Shown in pieces: positions 36,329 through 44,923 of a stretch of DNA of 64,000 bases. Location: assembly GCA_963762575.1 (NCBI GenBank), contig CAVXLL010000017.1, forward strand, positions 186,001-250,000, given 5' to 3'. The position numbers and the translations under genes are program-made. The stretch is from AP-15 sp963762575 (GTDB taxonomy: Bacteria; Pseudomonadota; Alphaproteobacteria; ATCC43930; CGMCC-115725). Each line of letters begins with the position of its first letter. Within the stretch, counting starts at the first letter, position 1. Under the pieces are notes generated by a model. It was given only the letters and a program-made list of their open reading frames with translations. It made no database searches and had not been told where the DNA came from.

Positions 36329-37228
36329 ATGCCTGAGTTCGAATGGCAGTTTACGCTGGTCCTGCTGACCAACGGCGTAATGATCGGTCTGATGTATGCG
36401 CTGATCGCGCTCGGCTTTGTGCTGATCTACAAGGCGACCGATGCGATTAATTTCGCCCAAGGCGAGTTCGTCATGTTCGCCGGGTTCATTGCGGCTGGCG
36501 CGGCCGATCTCGCCGGTGCGCCTTTTTGGGTCTCGGCGCTGCTCTCGGTCGCCGGCATGGTGGCGTTGGGCTTTGGACTCGAGCGCGTTGTGCTGCGTCC
36601 GCTGATCGGCCGGCCGATTATCGCCGTCGTCATGGCGACGATCGGGCTTGCCGCGGTGTTGAGAGGAGGCGCCGTGCTGGCGTTCGGCGCCGGGACCCGG
36701 GCGATCGAGATGCCGGTCAGCGACTCGCCGCTCTATCTCGGACCGGTCGCCCTGTCACAGGTCCAGCTGGTCGGCGCCAGCGTCAGCATTATCTTTCTCG
36801 CCACCTTCAGCTGGTTCTTCCTGAAAAGCCGGGTCGGCATCGCGATGCGGGCGGTGGCCGACAACCAGCAGGTCGCGATGGCGATGGGCATCAATGTCCA
36901 ACGCTATTTCGCGCTCGCCTGGGCGATGGCCGGCATCGTGTCTGCGCTGGGCGGCATTGTCTGGGGAGCGATGCTCGGGGTCGACAACCAGCTCGCCCTC
37001 GTCGGTCTCAAAGTCTTTCCGGTGGTAATTCTGGGCGGCCTCGATTCGATCATCGGCGCAGTGGTCGGCGGACTGATCGTCGGCATCGTGGAAAACCTCG
37101 CTGCCGGCTATCTCGATCCCTATGTCGGCGGCGGCACCAAGGACTTCGCTCCTTACATCCTGATGATCGTGGCGCTGATGGTGCGGCCCGAGGGCATCTT
37201 CGGCCGGCGGCGGATCGAGCGCGTGTGA
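36329..37228 (+). CDS. Branched-chain-type ABC transporter permease LivH-like
   Basis: 299 residues with eight or nine hydrophobic helices. Family landmarks: LMYALIALGFVLIYKATDAINFAQGEFVMF at the first helices, RAVADNQQVAMAMGINVQRYFALAW (the EAA-like ATPase contact loop) and VGLKVFPVVILGGLDSIIGAVVGG. It would form the inner-membrane channel with LivM. The gap to the ligase gene contains only a palindromic repeat. Confidence 0.92.
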   Translation: MPEFEWQFTLVLLTNGVMIGLMYALIALGFVLIYKATDAINFAQGEFVMFAGFIAAGAADLAGAPFWVSALLSVAGMVALGFGLERVVLRPLIGRPIIAVVMATIGLAAVLRGGAVLAFGAGTRAIEMPVSDSPLYLGPVALSQVQLVGASVSIIFLATFSWFFLKSRVGIAMRAVADNQQVAMAMGINVQRYFALAWAMAGIVSALGGIVWGAMLGVDNQLALVGLKVFPVVILGGLDSIIGAVVGGLIVGIVENLAAGYLDPYVGGGTKDFAPYILMIVALMVRPEGIFGRRRIERV

Positions 37229-37263
37229 TGAAATTCGTGGCTCGGCACCTTCGCCCGCCCAGC

Positions 37264-37310
37264 CCCCACCCTAACCTTCCCCCGCAAGCGGGGGAGGGAA
37301 TGGGAGGGGG
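37264..37310. repeat. GC-rich hairpin repeat, copy 2
   Basis: CCCCCACCCTAACC, hairpin CTTCCCCCGCAAGCGGGGGAG, then GGAATGGGAGGGGGCGGG. It is the same family as the element at 25811-25955 and lies between livH and livM. Confidence 0.75.
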
Positions 37311-37345
37311 CGGGATCCGGGCGTAGCGAGTCGGGTGAGGGCCCC

Positions 37346-38413
37346 ATGTTCCACCGCGAATCCGGGGTGTTCAAGACCGGCTACGCCGCCGACATGGCGC
37401 TCTATCCGCTGCCGATCGCCAAATGGGCGGTGGCGGCGTTCGCAGGGTTGTTCATCGCCGTCGCGCCGCTCGCGTTCTCCGAATACTCTTTGTCGCTGCT
37501 CAATCTGTGCTTGGTCGCAATCGTCGGCGCGCTCGGCCTAAACATTCTCGTCGGCTATACCGGGCAAATCTCGATCGGGCATGGCGCCTTCATGTCGGTG
37601 GGTGCGTATACCGCCGCCAATCTGATCGTACGGCTTGGCCTGCCGTTCTGGATCACGATCCCCGCCGGCGGGCTGATGGCCGCCTTGATAGGCGTCGTGG
37701 TCGGCATCCCGTCCCTGCGCATCAAGGGGATTTACCTGGCGATTGCCACACTTGCCGCCCAGCTGATTATCGAGTGGACGATCAATCACGTGACCTGGAT
37801 CTCCGGCGGCGTGCAGTCCTCGATCGAGATCCCGCGTCCGTCCGTGTTTGGAATCCCGCTCACCTCCGAGGCCGAGATCTACGAGTTCCTGATGTTTTTT
37901 GCGGTGCTGGCGATCGTCGGCACCTTGAACCTAGTGCGCAGCCGCATCGGCCGCGCTTTCATTGCCGTGCGCGATCAGGACATTGCCGCCGAGATCATCG
38001 GCATCAACATCTTCCGTTACAAGCTCTACGCGTTCGCGATCTCGTCCTTTTATGCCGGGGTGGCCGGGGTATTGGAAAGTTATTATCTCGGTATTGCGAA
38101 TTACGAACAGTTCCAACTCGACGTCTCGATCGATTACCTGGCGATGGTGATCATTGGCGGCCTCGGGTCGGTCCTCGGATCGATCTTCGGCGCCGTCTTC
38201 GTCACGCTGTTGCCCATCGCCACCCGCTGGGCGCTGCAGTCATCGGGTAGCCTGTTCTTTTCAGAGGCCGATCTGGCGAACATAATCCCCAGCTTGCGGC
38301 TGGTGATCTTCGGCAGCCTGATCATCTTCTTCCTGGTCGTCGAGCCGGAGGGATTGGCTCGGCTGTGGCGGAACATCCGCAATTACTTCCGCGTGTGGCC
38401 TTTTTCCTATTAA
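37346..38413 (+). CDS. Branched-chain-type ABC transporter permease LivM-like
   Basis: 355 residues with about nine or ten membrane segments. The LivM pattern is clear: LNILVGYTGQISIGHGAFMSVGAY, SLRIKGIYLAIATLAAQ, AFIAVRDQDIAAEIIGINIFRYKLYAFAIS (ATPase contact) and DYLAMVIIGGLGSVLGSIFG. The N-terminal 25 residues are cytoplasmic. An earlier in-frame start is not needed. Partner of LivH. Confidence 0.92.
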   Translation: MFHRESGVFKTGYAADMALYPLPIAKWAVAAFAGLFIAVAPLAFSEYSLSLLNLCLVAIVGALGLNILVGYTGQISIGHGAFMSVGAYTAANLIVRLGLPFWITIPAGGLMAALIGVVVGIPSLRIKGIYLAIATLAAQLIIEWTINHVTWISGGVQSSIEIPRPSVFGIPLTSEAEIYEFLMFFAVLAIVGTLNLVRSRIGRAFIAVRDQDIAAEIIGINIFRYKLYAFAISSFYAGVAGVLESYYLGIANYEQFQLDVSIDYLAMVIIGGLGSVLGSIFGAVFVTLLPIATRWALQSSGSLFFSEADLANIIPSLRLVIFGSLIIFFLVVEPEGLARLWRNIRNYFRVWPFSY

Positions 38414-38442
38414 CTGGAGTGCAACGAAGGGAGGATCTCTGG

Positions 38443-39696
38443 ATGACCAGAAAAACGACGACACCGCTCGCGCTCATCGTGGGCGCGGTGACCGTGCTGG
38501 GCCTCGCCGGGACGGCGACCGCCCAGGAGAAAAAACTCGTGATCGGCGTGCAATGCGACCGTACCGGCCCGACGCAGATCGTCGGCACGGTGCTGTGCCC
38601 GGCGATGCACGACTACTTCAACCTCGTCAATTCCAGCCACATGATCGATGGCTATACGGTCGAGGCGCCGGAGATCGATGCTGCGTACAAGGTGCCGCCG
38701 GCCATCGAAGCCTATGAGCGCCAAAAGCAAGAGGGTGCGGTCATCATGTCCGTCTACGGCACGCCGCAGGCGCATGCGCTGAACGAAAGGATCGAGAAGG
38801 ACGAGATCCCGTCGACGACGCCCGGCTTTGGCATCGCGGCATCGGCGGACGGCAAGAAATATCCTTATCTGTTTCCCATCGCGGCGAGTTATTTCTCGCA
38901 GGGCGCCGCTGCCATCGACTTCGTCAAGAACAAATTGGGAGGCAGTCTCAAGGGCAAGAAAATCGCCTACATGTACTATGACAATCCTGCCGGCAAGGAG
39001 CCGTTGCCGGTCCTCGAGGACTTGCAGAAGCAAGAAGGGTTTGAGCTGCGCACCTTTGCCGTGCCGCCTCCGGGTGTGGAAATGGGGGCGCAGATTCTCG
39101 ACATCACGCAACGCTATCGGCCTGACTTCGTAATCTCGCACCTATTTGGCCGTTCGCCCTCGGTGTCGATCAAGGAATTGAAACGCAACGGCTACCCATT
39201 GTCGAAAGTGCTCGGCCTCGTCTGGGCCTCCGCGGAAGGCGACATCTTGGCGGCCGGCGGTTGGGGGGTCGCCCAAGGCTATAACACGATGCAGTTTGCC
39301 GGCGCCGGCGACGATTACCCAGTGCGCCAGCAAATCAAGGAGATGTACAGGAAGGAAGGAAAGGCGCCACCCAAAGAAATGGACGACACGGTCTATTACA
39401 ACCGCGGTCTGTTCCAGGCGGCAATCCAGGTCGAGGCGCTCAAGAACGCGCTCAAACTGACGAATGGCAAAGAGCCCACCGGGACGGACGTTAAAAAGGG
39501 CTTCGAAGAGATCCACGACTTCACGCTCGGAGGCCTGGTCCCGCCGCTGCAGATCACGCCGGCTGACCATGAAGGTGGCGGGTATGTGCGGATCTTCGAG
39601 GTTAAGGGCGAGAAGCTCGTCCCGGAGACGGACTGGTTCCGCGCCTATCGCGATATCGTGTGGGAGCAGGTCAAGGCTGCGGAGAAGACGGAATAG
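38443..39696 (+). CDS. Periplasmic substrate-binding protein of the transporter
   Basis: 417 residues with a signal peptide (MTRKTTTPLALIVGAVTVLGLAGTATA-QE). The mature part is a type I periplasmic binding protein of the amino-acid/amide group (LVIGVQCDRTGPTQ, DNPAGKEPLPVL, SHLFGRSPSVSIKELKRNGYP). Members with an embedded acyl-CoA ligase usually bind hydrophobic acids, but the ligand cannot be read from sequence. A GAAGGGAGG ribosome site precedes the ATG at 38443. Confidence 0.9.
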   Translation: MTRKTTTPLALIVGAVTVLGLAGTATAQEKKLVIGVQCDRTGPTQIVGTVLCPAMHDYFNLVNSSHMIDGYTVEAPEIDAAYKVPPAIEAYERQKQEGAVIMSVYGTPQAHALNERIEKDEIPSTTPGFGIAASADGKKYPYLFPIAASYFSQGAAAIDFVKNKLGGSLKGKKIAYMYYDNPAGKEPLPVLEDLQKQEGFELRTFAVPPPGVEMGAQILDITQRYRPDFVISHLFGRSPSVSIKELKRNGYPLSKVLGLVWASAEGDILAAGGWGVAQGYNTMQFAGAGDDYPVRQQIKEMYRKEGKAPPKEMDDTVYYNRGLFQAAIQVEALKNALKLTNGKEPTGTDVKKGFEEIHDFTLGGLVPPLQITPADHEGGGYVRIFEVKGEKLVPETDWFRAYRDIVWEQVKAAEKTE

Positions 39697-39731
39697 CCGG
39701 ACGTCCAAAGCGACATCTCCCGGGTCGCCCA

Positions 39732-40526
39732 ATGCTGGCGCTCAACAACATCGAAGTCGTTTATGACGGCGTCATTCTGGTGTTGAAGGGCGTCTCGCTG
39801 TTCGCCGAGGAGGGCCGCATCACGACCCTGCTCGGCGCCAACGGCGCCGGCAAGACCACGACATTGAAGGCGATCTCGGGCCTGTTGCGCAGCGAGCGCG
39901 GGCAGGTGACCAAGGGTACGGTCGAGCTCGACGGGGAGCGGCTCGACCGGCTTCCCGCGCACGATGTGGTCAGCCGCGGTGTGACGCAGGTCTTCGAAGG
40001 CAGACGCGTATTCGAGAACCTGACGGTCGAGGAAAACCTGATCGCCGGCGCACACACGCGCGGCGATTCCGCGGCCGTTCGGGCAGGCATCGACCGGGTC
40101 TACGACGCCTTCCCGGTGCTGAAGGAACGTCGCCACAATCAGTCGGGTTACCTCTCGGGCGGCGAGCAGCAAATGCTGGTGATCGGCCGGGCCTTGATGT
40201 CGGACCCAAAGGTGATCCTGCTCGACGAGCCGTCGCTGGGTCTGGCGCCGCTGCTCGTCGAGGAGATTTTCGGCATCATCCGGCGTCTCAGGGACGAGCG
40301 GAACCTGACCGTGCTGCTGGTCGAGCAGAACGCCGCACTGGCGCTCGACATCGCAGACCACGGCTACGTCATGGAGAACGGCCGCATCGTGCTCGAAGGC
40401 CCGGCCGATACCTTGGGCCAGAATTCCGATATCAAGGAGTTCTACCTAGGCCTAAACGAGGTCGGCGCCCGCAAATCCTACCGCGACGTCAAACACTACA
40501 AGCGCCGCAAGCGCTGGCTGTCGTGA
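39732..40526 (+). CDS. Branched-chain-type ABC transporter ATP-binding protein LivF-like
   Basis: 264 residues. Walker A GANGAGKTT, Q-loop QVFEGRRVFENLT, signature LSGGEQQMLVIGRAL, Walker B VILLDEPSLGLAP and VEQNAALAL (in place of the switch His) match LivF. A basic C-terminal extension (YRDVKHYKRRKRW) is longer than in E. coli LivF. Last clear gene of the operon. Confidence 0.92.
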   Translation: MLALNNIEVVYDGVILVLKGVSLFAEEGRITTLLGANGAGKTTTLKAISGLLRSERGQVTKGTVELDGERLDRLPAHDVVSRGVTQVFEGRRVFENLTVEENLIAGAHTRGDSAAVRAGIDRVYDAFPVLKERRHNQSGYLSGGEQQMLVIGRALMSDPKVILLDEPSLGLAPLLVEEIFGIIRRLRDERNLTVLLVEQNAALALDIADHGYVMENGRIVLEGPADTLGQNSDIKEFYLGLNEVGARKSYRDVKHYKRRKRWLS

Positions 40527-40625
40527 GTTGGTGATGGAGTATCCCTGATGCCGGCGCCGGGCTGAGTTTATGCAAGTTTACAGGCGGGACGAGCTCGCCA
40601 CCCGGCGGGTCGCATGGGCCACGGA

Positions 40626-40823
40626 ATGAGCGATCCGATCAACATCCGCTTGCTGCGCCCGGGCACCCGGATCGCCCTGGTCGACGGCGCAACCGCGGAA
40701 ATCGTCTCCAACCCGCTCGACGGCGTCTGGCTCTTCGCGCGCTATCTCACCTCACCCGACGACCCCGCCCAGGTCGGCAGCGAGGAAATGATCTTCGCCC
40801 AGGACGTCGTCGAAATCCAATAA
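40626..40823 (+). CDS. Small hypothetical protein
   Basis: 65 residues from the ATG at 40626 (an ATG at 40614 is also in frame). The sequence MSDPINIRLLRPGTRIALVDGATAEIVSNPLDGVWLF is followed by an acidic C-terminus. It suggests a small beta-rich protein. It follows livF by 99 bases on the same strand. No family is recognised; codon use resembles neighbours. Confidence 0.6.
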   Translation: MSDPINIRLLRPGTRIALVDGATAEIVSNPLDGVWLFARYLTSPDDPAQVGSEEMIFAQDVVEIQ

Positions 40824-41159
40824 TCTAGCCGACGACGCCCTCGGCCTTGAGCTGCACCCCACAGGGATCTGGCCGATCTCGCTGATAATACAGCGCAAAA
40901 ACAGCCAGCGCATGGCCGTTGCCCGCAAAAATCCTCGGTCCCGGTAATGGCAGCGGCGAATAACAGCGAAAACAGTGGCTGATCCCTGGCTGTTCCTGGC
41001 TATTTTTGAGGATCGATCGGTCCATCAAATTGAAATTTGTTCAATAAAAAATCCCAAGGTGTGGATGTTATCTGGCGATTGCGGCTATTTTTCGGACCGG
41101 CGAAGAGCGCCGAACAACCGGTGAGGCACTTCGGGTTTTGGGTTAATCTATGGTTAGCC
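40824..41159. other. Intergenic stretch without a recognised gene
   Basis: 336 bases between the small hypothetical gene and the cyclase remnant. Base composition falls around 40990-41060. Short minus-strand frames exist but have no recognisable content, and no RNA gene or repeat was found. Confidence 0.5.
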
Positions 41160-41358
41160 ATGGCCGCCACCCGCCATCTCGCCGCGATCCTCGCCGCCGA
41201 TGTGGCGGGGGTATTCGCGTTTGATGGGGGCTGAGGAGGAGGGCACGCTGGGTCGGCTCAGCGCGCCGCTGCCGTTCGCCAACATGAGCGGCGATCCGGA
41301 GCAGGAATTTCGTCGACGAGCGGCCGATCGCCGCTTTTCACTGGCTAGCGCTCGTTAG
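41160..41358 (+). pseudogene. Class III adenylate cyclase remnant with large internal deletion
   Basis: The start MAATRHLAAILAADVAG is the usual opening of adenylate/guanylate cyclase-TPR proteins. Skipping one G in the run near 41206-41211 gives YSRLMGAEEEGTLGRL as expected, then the sequence jumps to LPFANMSGDPEQEF, a motif normally found some 200 codons later, and ends at a stop at 41356. The catalytic domain and the TPR region are gone. Confidence 0.7.
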
Positions 41359-41359
41359 G

Positions 41360-42421
41360 TTAGCGGATCGCGGCGATGATCGCGGCGCCGAGATCCTTTG
41401 TGCCGGCGTTGCCGCCGAGGTCGGGGGTGCGGGTGCCGCCTTCGGCAAGGACCTCCGCGATGGCGCGCTCGACCGCTGCAGCGGCTGCGCCCTCGCCGAA
41501 ATGGTCGAGCATCATCGCGCCCGACCAGATCTGGCCGATCGGGTTGGCGATGCCGCGGCCGGCGATGTCCGGCGCCGAACCGTGTACCGGCTCAAACATC
41601 GACGGGTATTCGCGCTCGGGGTTGATGTTGCCGGATGGCGCGATGCCGATCGAGCCGACGACCGCCGGTCCGAGATCGGACAAGATATCGCCGAAGAGGT
41701 TCGACCCGACGACGACGTCAAACCAGTCGGGATGACGCACGAAATGGGCCGTCAGGATATCGATGTGGTACTGGTCGGTCTTGACGTCGGGGTAGTCGCG
41801 CGCGACCGCCGCAAAGCGCTCGTCCCAGAACGGCATCGTGTGGATGATGCCGTTCGACTTGGTCGCCGAGGTGACGTGCTTCTTGCGGGTGCGAGCCAGC
41901 TCAAAGGCGTAGCGCATGACCCGATCGCAGCCGCGCCGGGTAAACACTGATTCCTGCATCGCCATTTCGTGTTCGGTGCCGCCATAGAGCCGGCCGCCGA
42001 TTTCCGAGTACTCACCCTCGTTGTTCTCGCGCACGACATAAAAATCGATGTCGCCCGGCACGCGGTCGCGCAGCGGTGACCGGACCCCGGCGAGGAGCCG
42101 CACCGGGCGCAGGTTGACGTACTGGTGGAAGCCGCGCCGCAGTGGGATCAGCAACCCCCACAGCGAGACGTGGTCCGGCACCTCGGGGTGGCCGACCGCG
42201 CCGAGATAGACGGCATCGTAGAGCCGCAGCCGCTCGATCCCGTCCTCCGGCATCATCATGCCCATATTGACGTAGCGCTCGCAGCTCCAGTCGAATTCGT
42301 GCCACTGGAAGCCAAAACCGTAGGCGCGCGCCGCCGCCTCCATCGCGGCAATGCCCTCCGGCATCACCTCGCGCCCGATACCGTCCCCGGCGATCACCGC
42401 GATCCGATAGTTGGTTGCCAT
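41360..42421 (-). CDS. ttuC: Tartrate dehydrogenase/decarboxylase family (IDH/IPMDH superfamily)
   Basis: 353 residues. NAD-dependent beta-decarboxylating dehydrogenase family: IAVIAGDGIGREVMPEG at the N-terminus, YVNLRPVRLL with substrate-binding Arg, VVRENNEGEYSEIGG (typical of TtuC rather than LeuB), KSNGI with the catalytic Lys-type region, and the metal site GSNLFGDILSDLGPA. It may act on tartrate, D-malate or a related hydroxyacid. The ATG at 42421 was chosen because upstream codons do not match the family. Confidence 0.87.
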   Translation of the reverse strand: MATNYRIAVIAGDGIGREVMPEGIAAMEAAARAYGFGFQWHEFDWSCERYVNMGMMMPEDGIERLRLYDAVYLGAVGHPEVPDHVSLWGLLIPLRRGFHQYVNLRPVRLLAGVRSPLRDRVPGDIDFYVVRENNEGEYSEIGGRLYGGTEHEMAMQESVFTRRGCDRVMRYAFELARTRKKHVTSATKSNGIIHTMPFWDERFAAVARDYPDVKTDQYHIDILTAHFVRHPDWFDVVVGSNLFGDILSDLGPAVVGSIGIAPSGNINPEREYPSMFEPVHGSAPDIAGRGIANPIGQIWSGAMMLDHFGEGAAAAAVERAIAEVLAEGGTRTPDLGGNAGTKDLGAAIIAAIR

Positions 42422-42558
42422 GCTAAATCCCTCTAGCGCCACCTCCGACCGAACGAATCCTAAAATCGTAGGGTGGGTTGAGCAACGTGAAACCCACCGA
42501 CATTCTACGGACCGGCAAAATTGATGGGTTTCGCTACAGCTCAACCCATCCTACCGAG

Positions 42559-43356
42559 TTAAGTCGAGCGGAGGGGATGAGAGTGGTCGAGTGGCCCGTG
42601 GCCGCGTCCCAAGCCGGGCGCGCTGACGATCGCGCGCTGGACGTAGGCGCGGGCGCGGTCGACCGCCTCTTCTACGTCCAGTCCTTGGGCCAGGCCCGCA
42701 GCGATCGCCGAGGCGAGGGTGCAACCGGTGCCATGAGTATGGCGGGTTGCGAGCCGGGGGCTCTCCCAGGCGCGAGCGCCGGCTTTGGTCACGAGCACGT
42801 CCGACACCGTCTTTCCGGGGAGGTGCCCGCCCTTGACCAGCACCGACCGGCAGCCGAGCGCCAATAGGCTTTCGCCGGCGGCACGCATTTCGGCGGCGTT
42901 GCCGATCGAAATACCGCACAGAATTTCGGCTTCCGGCAAATTCGGGGTGAGTATCTCGGCGCGGACGATCAATAACCGCTTCAATCCGTCGAGCGCGGCG
43001 GGATCGATCAGCCGGGCGCCGCCCTTTGCGACCATGACCGGATCGACCACGAGCGGGATGTGAGCGGCGTGCTCGCTTAGCGCGGCGGCGATGGTTTCGA
43101 TCACCGGCAAATCGTGCAGCATGCCCGTCTTGATCGCATCGGCGCCGATGTCGTCGAGCACCACCTCGATCTGGCGACGAATAAACTCGGGCGGGATCGG
43201 CAGAACCCCGAATACGCCTTCGGTGTTTTGCGCGGTCAGCGCGGTGATGGCCGTGGCCGCATAGGCGTCGAGCATCGACACGGTCTTGATGTCGGCCTGG
43301 ATGCCGGCGCCGCCGCCGGAATCGGAACCGGCAATGATCAGCACCCGCCCGTGCAC
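42559..43356 (-). CDS. thiD: Hydroxymethylpyrimidine/phosphomethylpyrimidine kinase
   Basis: 265 residues, ribokinase-like kinase of thiamine biosynthesis that phosphorylates HMP and HMP-P. Motifs are AGSDSGGGAGIQADIKT, VVDPVMVAKGGARL and the anion hole GTGCTLASAIAAGLAQG. It begins with GTG two bases after the glmM stop, so it is the last gene of the long housekeeping operon. The C-terminal tail GRGHGPLDHSHPLRS is usual. Confidence 0.93.
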   Translation of the reverse strand: MHGRVLIIAGSDSGGGAGIQADIKTVSMLDAYAATAITALTAQNTEGVFGVLPIPPEFIRRQIEVVLDDIGADAIKTGMLHDLPVIETIAAALSEHAAHIPLVVDPVMVAKGGARLIDPAALDGLKRLLIVRAEILTPNLPEAEILCGISIGNAAEMRAAGESLLALGCRSVLVKGGHLPGKTVSDVLVTKAGARAWESPRLATRHTHGTGCTLASAIAAGLAQGLDVEEAVDRARAYVQRAIVSAPGLGRGHGPLDHSHPLRST

Positions 43357-43358
43357 GG

Positions 43359-44759
43359 CTATTCGGCCGCCTGCGCCGGACCGAGCCGTGCGATGCGGGG
43401 CCTGTTTTCCTCGGTACCCGCAACAGCATCCAGGATCGCCTCGCAGATTGCGTCCACGACCGCGGCGACGAGCTCCTCGTCCTCGCCTTCGGCCATGACG
43501 CGAATCACCGGCTCGGTGCCCGATTTGCGGATCACCAGGCGACCGGTCGCTCCGAGCCGGTCTTTGCCGTCATCGATGGCGCGTTTGACCGGAAGCGAGA
43601 CGAGCGGGTCGCCTTCCGCGAATCTAACGCTGCGCAGCCGTTGCGGCACCGGGGTGAACAGGCGGCAGACCTCGCTTGCCCGCCGGCCCGTCTCGACGAT
43701 CGAGGCCAGCACCTGGAGAGCCGCGATCAAACCATCCCCGGTCGTCGCATAATCGGACAGAATGATGTGGCCGGACTGCTCGCCACCGAGGTTGCAGCCG
43801 ATCGCGCGCATTTTTTCGACGACATGGCGATCGCCGACCGGGGTGCGATGCAGCCCGATGTCGTGGCCGGCGAGAAAGCGCTCGAGGCCGAGATTGGACA
43901 TGATCGTCGCAACCAGCGCGCCGCCCGTGAGCCGGCCGCTCCGGGCCAGGCCGGTCGCGATCAGCGCCATCAGCTGGTCGCCGTCGAGAATGACGCCGCG
44001 CTCGTCGGCGACGATCAGGCGATCGGCATCGCCGTCGAGCGCAATCCCGATGTCGGCCCGCCGCGCCAAAACCTCGCGCCGCATCTGTTCCGGCGACAAC
44101 GCGCCGCATTCGCGGTTGATATTGAGGCCGTCGGGCGAGACGCCGAGAGAGAAGACCTCGGCGCCGAGCTCCCAGAATACGGTCGGGGCAACCTTGTAGC
44201 CGGCGCCGTGTGCGCAATCGACGACGATACGCAGCCCATCCAGCCGCAATCCGCGAGGAAAGCTCTGTTTGACGAATTCGATATAGCGACCGCCAGCGTC
44301 CTCCAGCCGCTTGACGCGTCCGAGCTCCGCCGGGCTCGCCCGTCGGCTCGGTCCCTTCTCGAGGCAAGTTTCGATCTTCTGCTCGAATTCGTCCGACAGC
44401 TTGTAGCCGTCGCGGCCGAACAATTTGATGCCGTTATCCGCATAGGGGTTGTGCGAAGCCGAAAGTATGACGCCGAGATCCGCGCGCAAGCTGCGTGTCA
44501 GCATGGCGATGGCGGGGGTCGGGAGAGGACCGACCAGCACGACGTCCATGCCCATCGTCACAAAGCCCGCGGTCAGCGCGGGTTCGAGCATGTAACCGGA
44601 GAGCCGAGTGTCCTTGCCGATGACGACTAGGTGTTTGTGGGCGCCGTTCTGGAAGCATTCCCCGACTGCCATTGCTACTTTTAACGCCGTCTCCGGCGTC
44701 ATCGGTTCACTATTGGCGGTCCCGCGGATCCCATCGGTGCCGAAGAGCTTCCGCGTCAT
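43359..44759 (-). CDS. glmM: Phosphoglucosamine mutase
   Basis: 466 residues; converts glucosamine-6-phosphate to glucosamine-1-phosphate for peptidoglycan and LPS precursors. The phosphoserine loop is VILSASHNPYADNG (Ser102), the metal loop is DGDADR, the sugar loop is GEQSGH, and the phosphate loop is IRKSGTEPVIRVMAEG. About 20 extra residues at the C-terminus compared with E. coli. FtsH-GlmM adjacency is common. Confidence 0.95.
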   Translation of the reverse strand: MTRKLFGTDGIRGTANSEPMTPETALKVAMAVGECFQNGAHKHLVVIGKDTRLSGYMLEPALTAGFVTMGMDVVLVGPLPTPAIAMLTRSLRADLGVILSASHNPYADNGIKLFGRDGYKLSDEFEQKIETCLEKGPSRRASPAELGRVKRLEDAGGRYIEFVKQSFPRGLRLDGLRIVVDCAHGAGYKVAPTVFWELGAEVFSLGVSPDGLNINRECGALSPEQMRREVLARRADIGIALDGDADRLIVADERGVILDGDQLMALIATGLARSGRLTGGALVATIMSNLGLERFLAGHDIGLHRTPVGDRHVVEKMRAIGCNLGGEQSGHIILSDYATTGDGLIAALQVLASIVETGRRASEVCRLFTPVPQRLRSVRFAEGDPLVSLPVKRAIDDGKDRLGATGRLVIRKSGTEPVIRVMAEGEDEELVAAVVDAICEAILDAVAGTEENRPRIARLGPAQAAE

Positions 44760-44923
44760 GGCGCCCCCGTTGATTGTAATCAGGCGGCCCTAATCTACTG
44801 CGCCGGAAATGTCTCCACAAGTGCAAAGGACATGTCGCGAGGGCCGCCGTACCACATCTGTGTAGTTCTTAACCAATAAAAGAAAGTAAATGCCGGCGAG
44901 CGGCGCGGCAACTTCTCGGGTGT

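Noticed and set aside
40825..41028. 67-codon minus-strand frame after the small hypothetical gene
   Set aside because: No recognisable family, no clear ribosome site, and composition differs from neighbouring genes.
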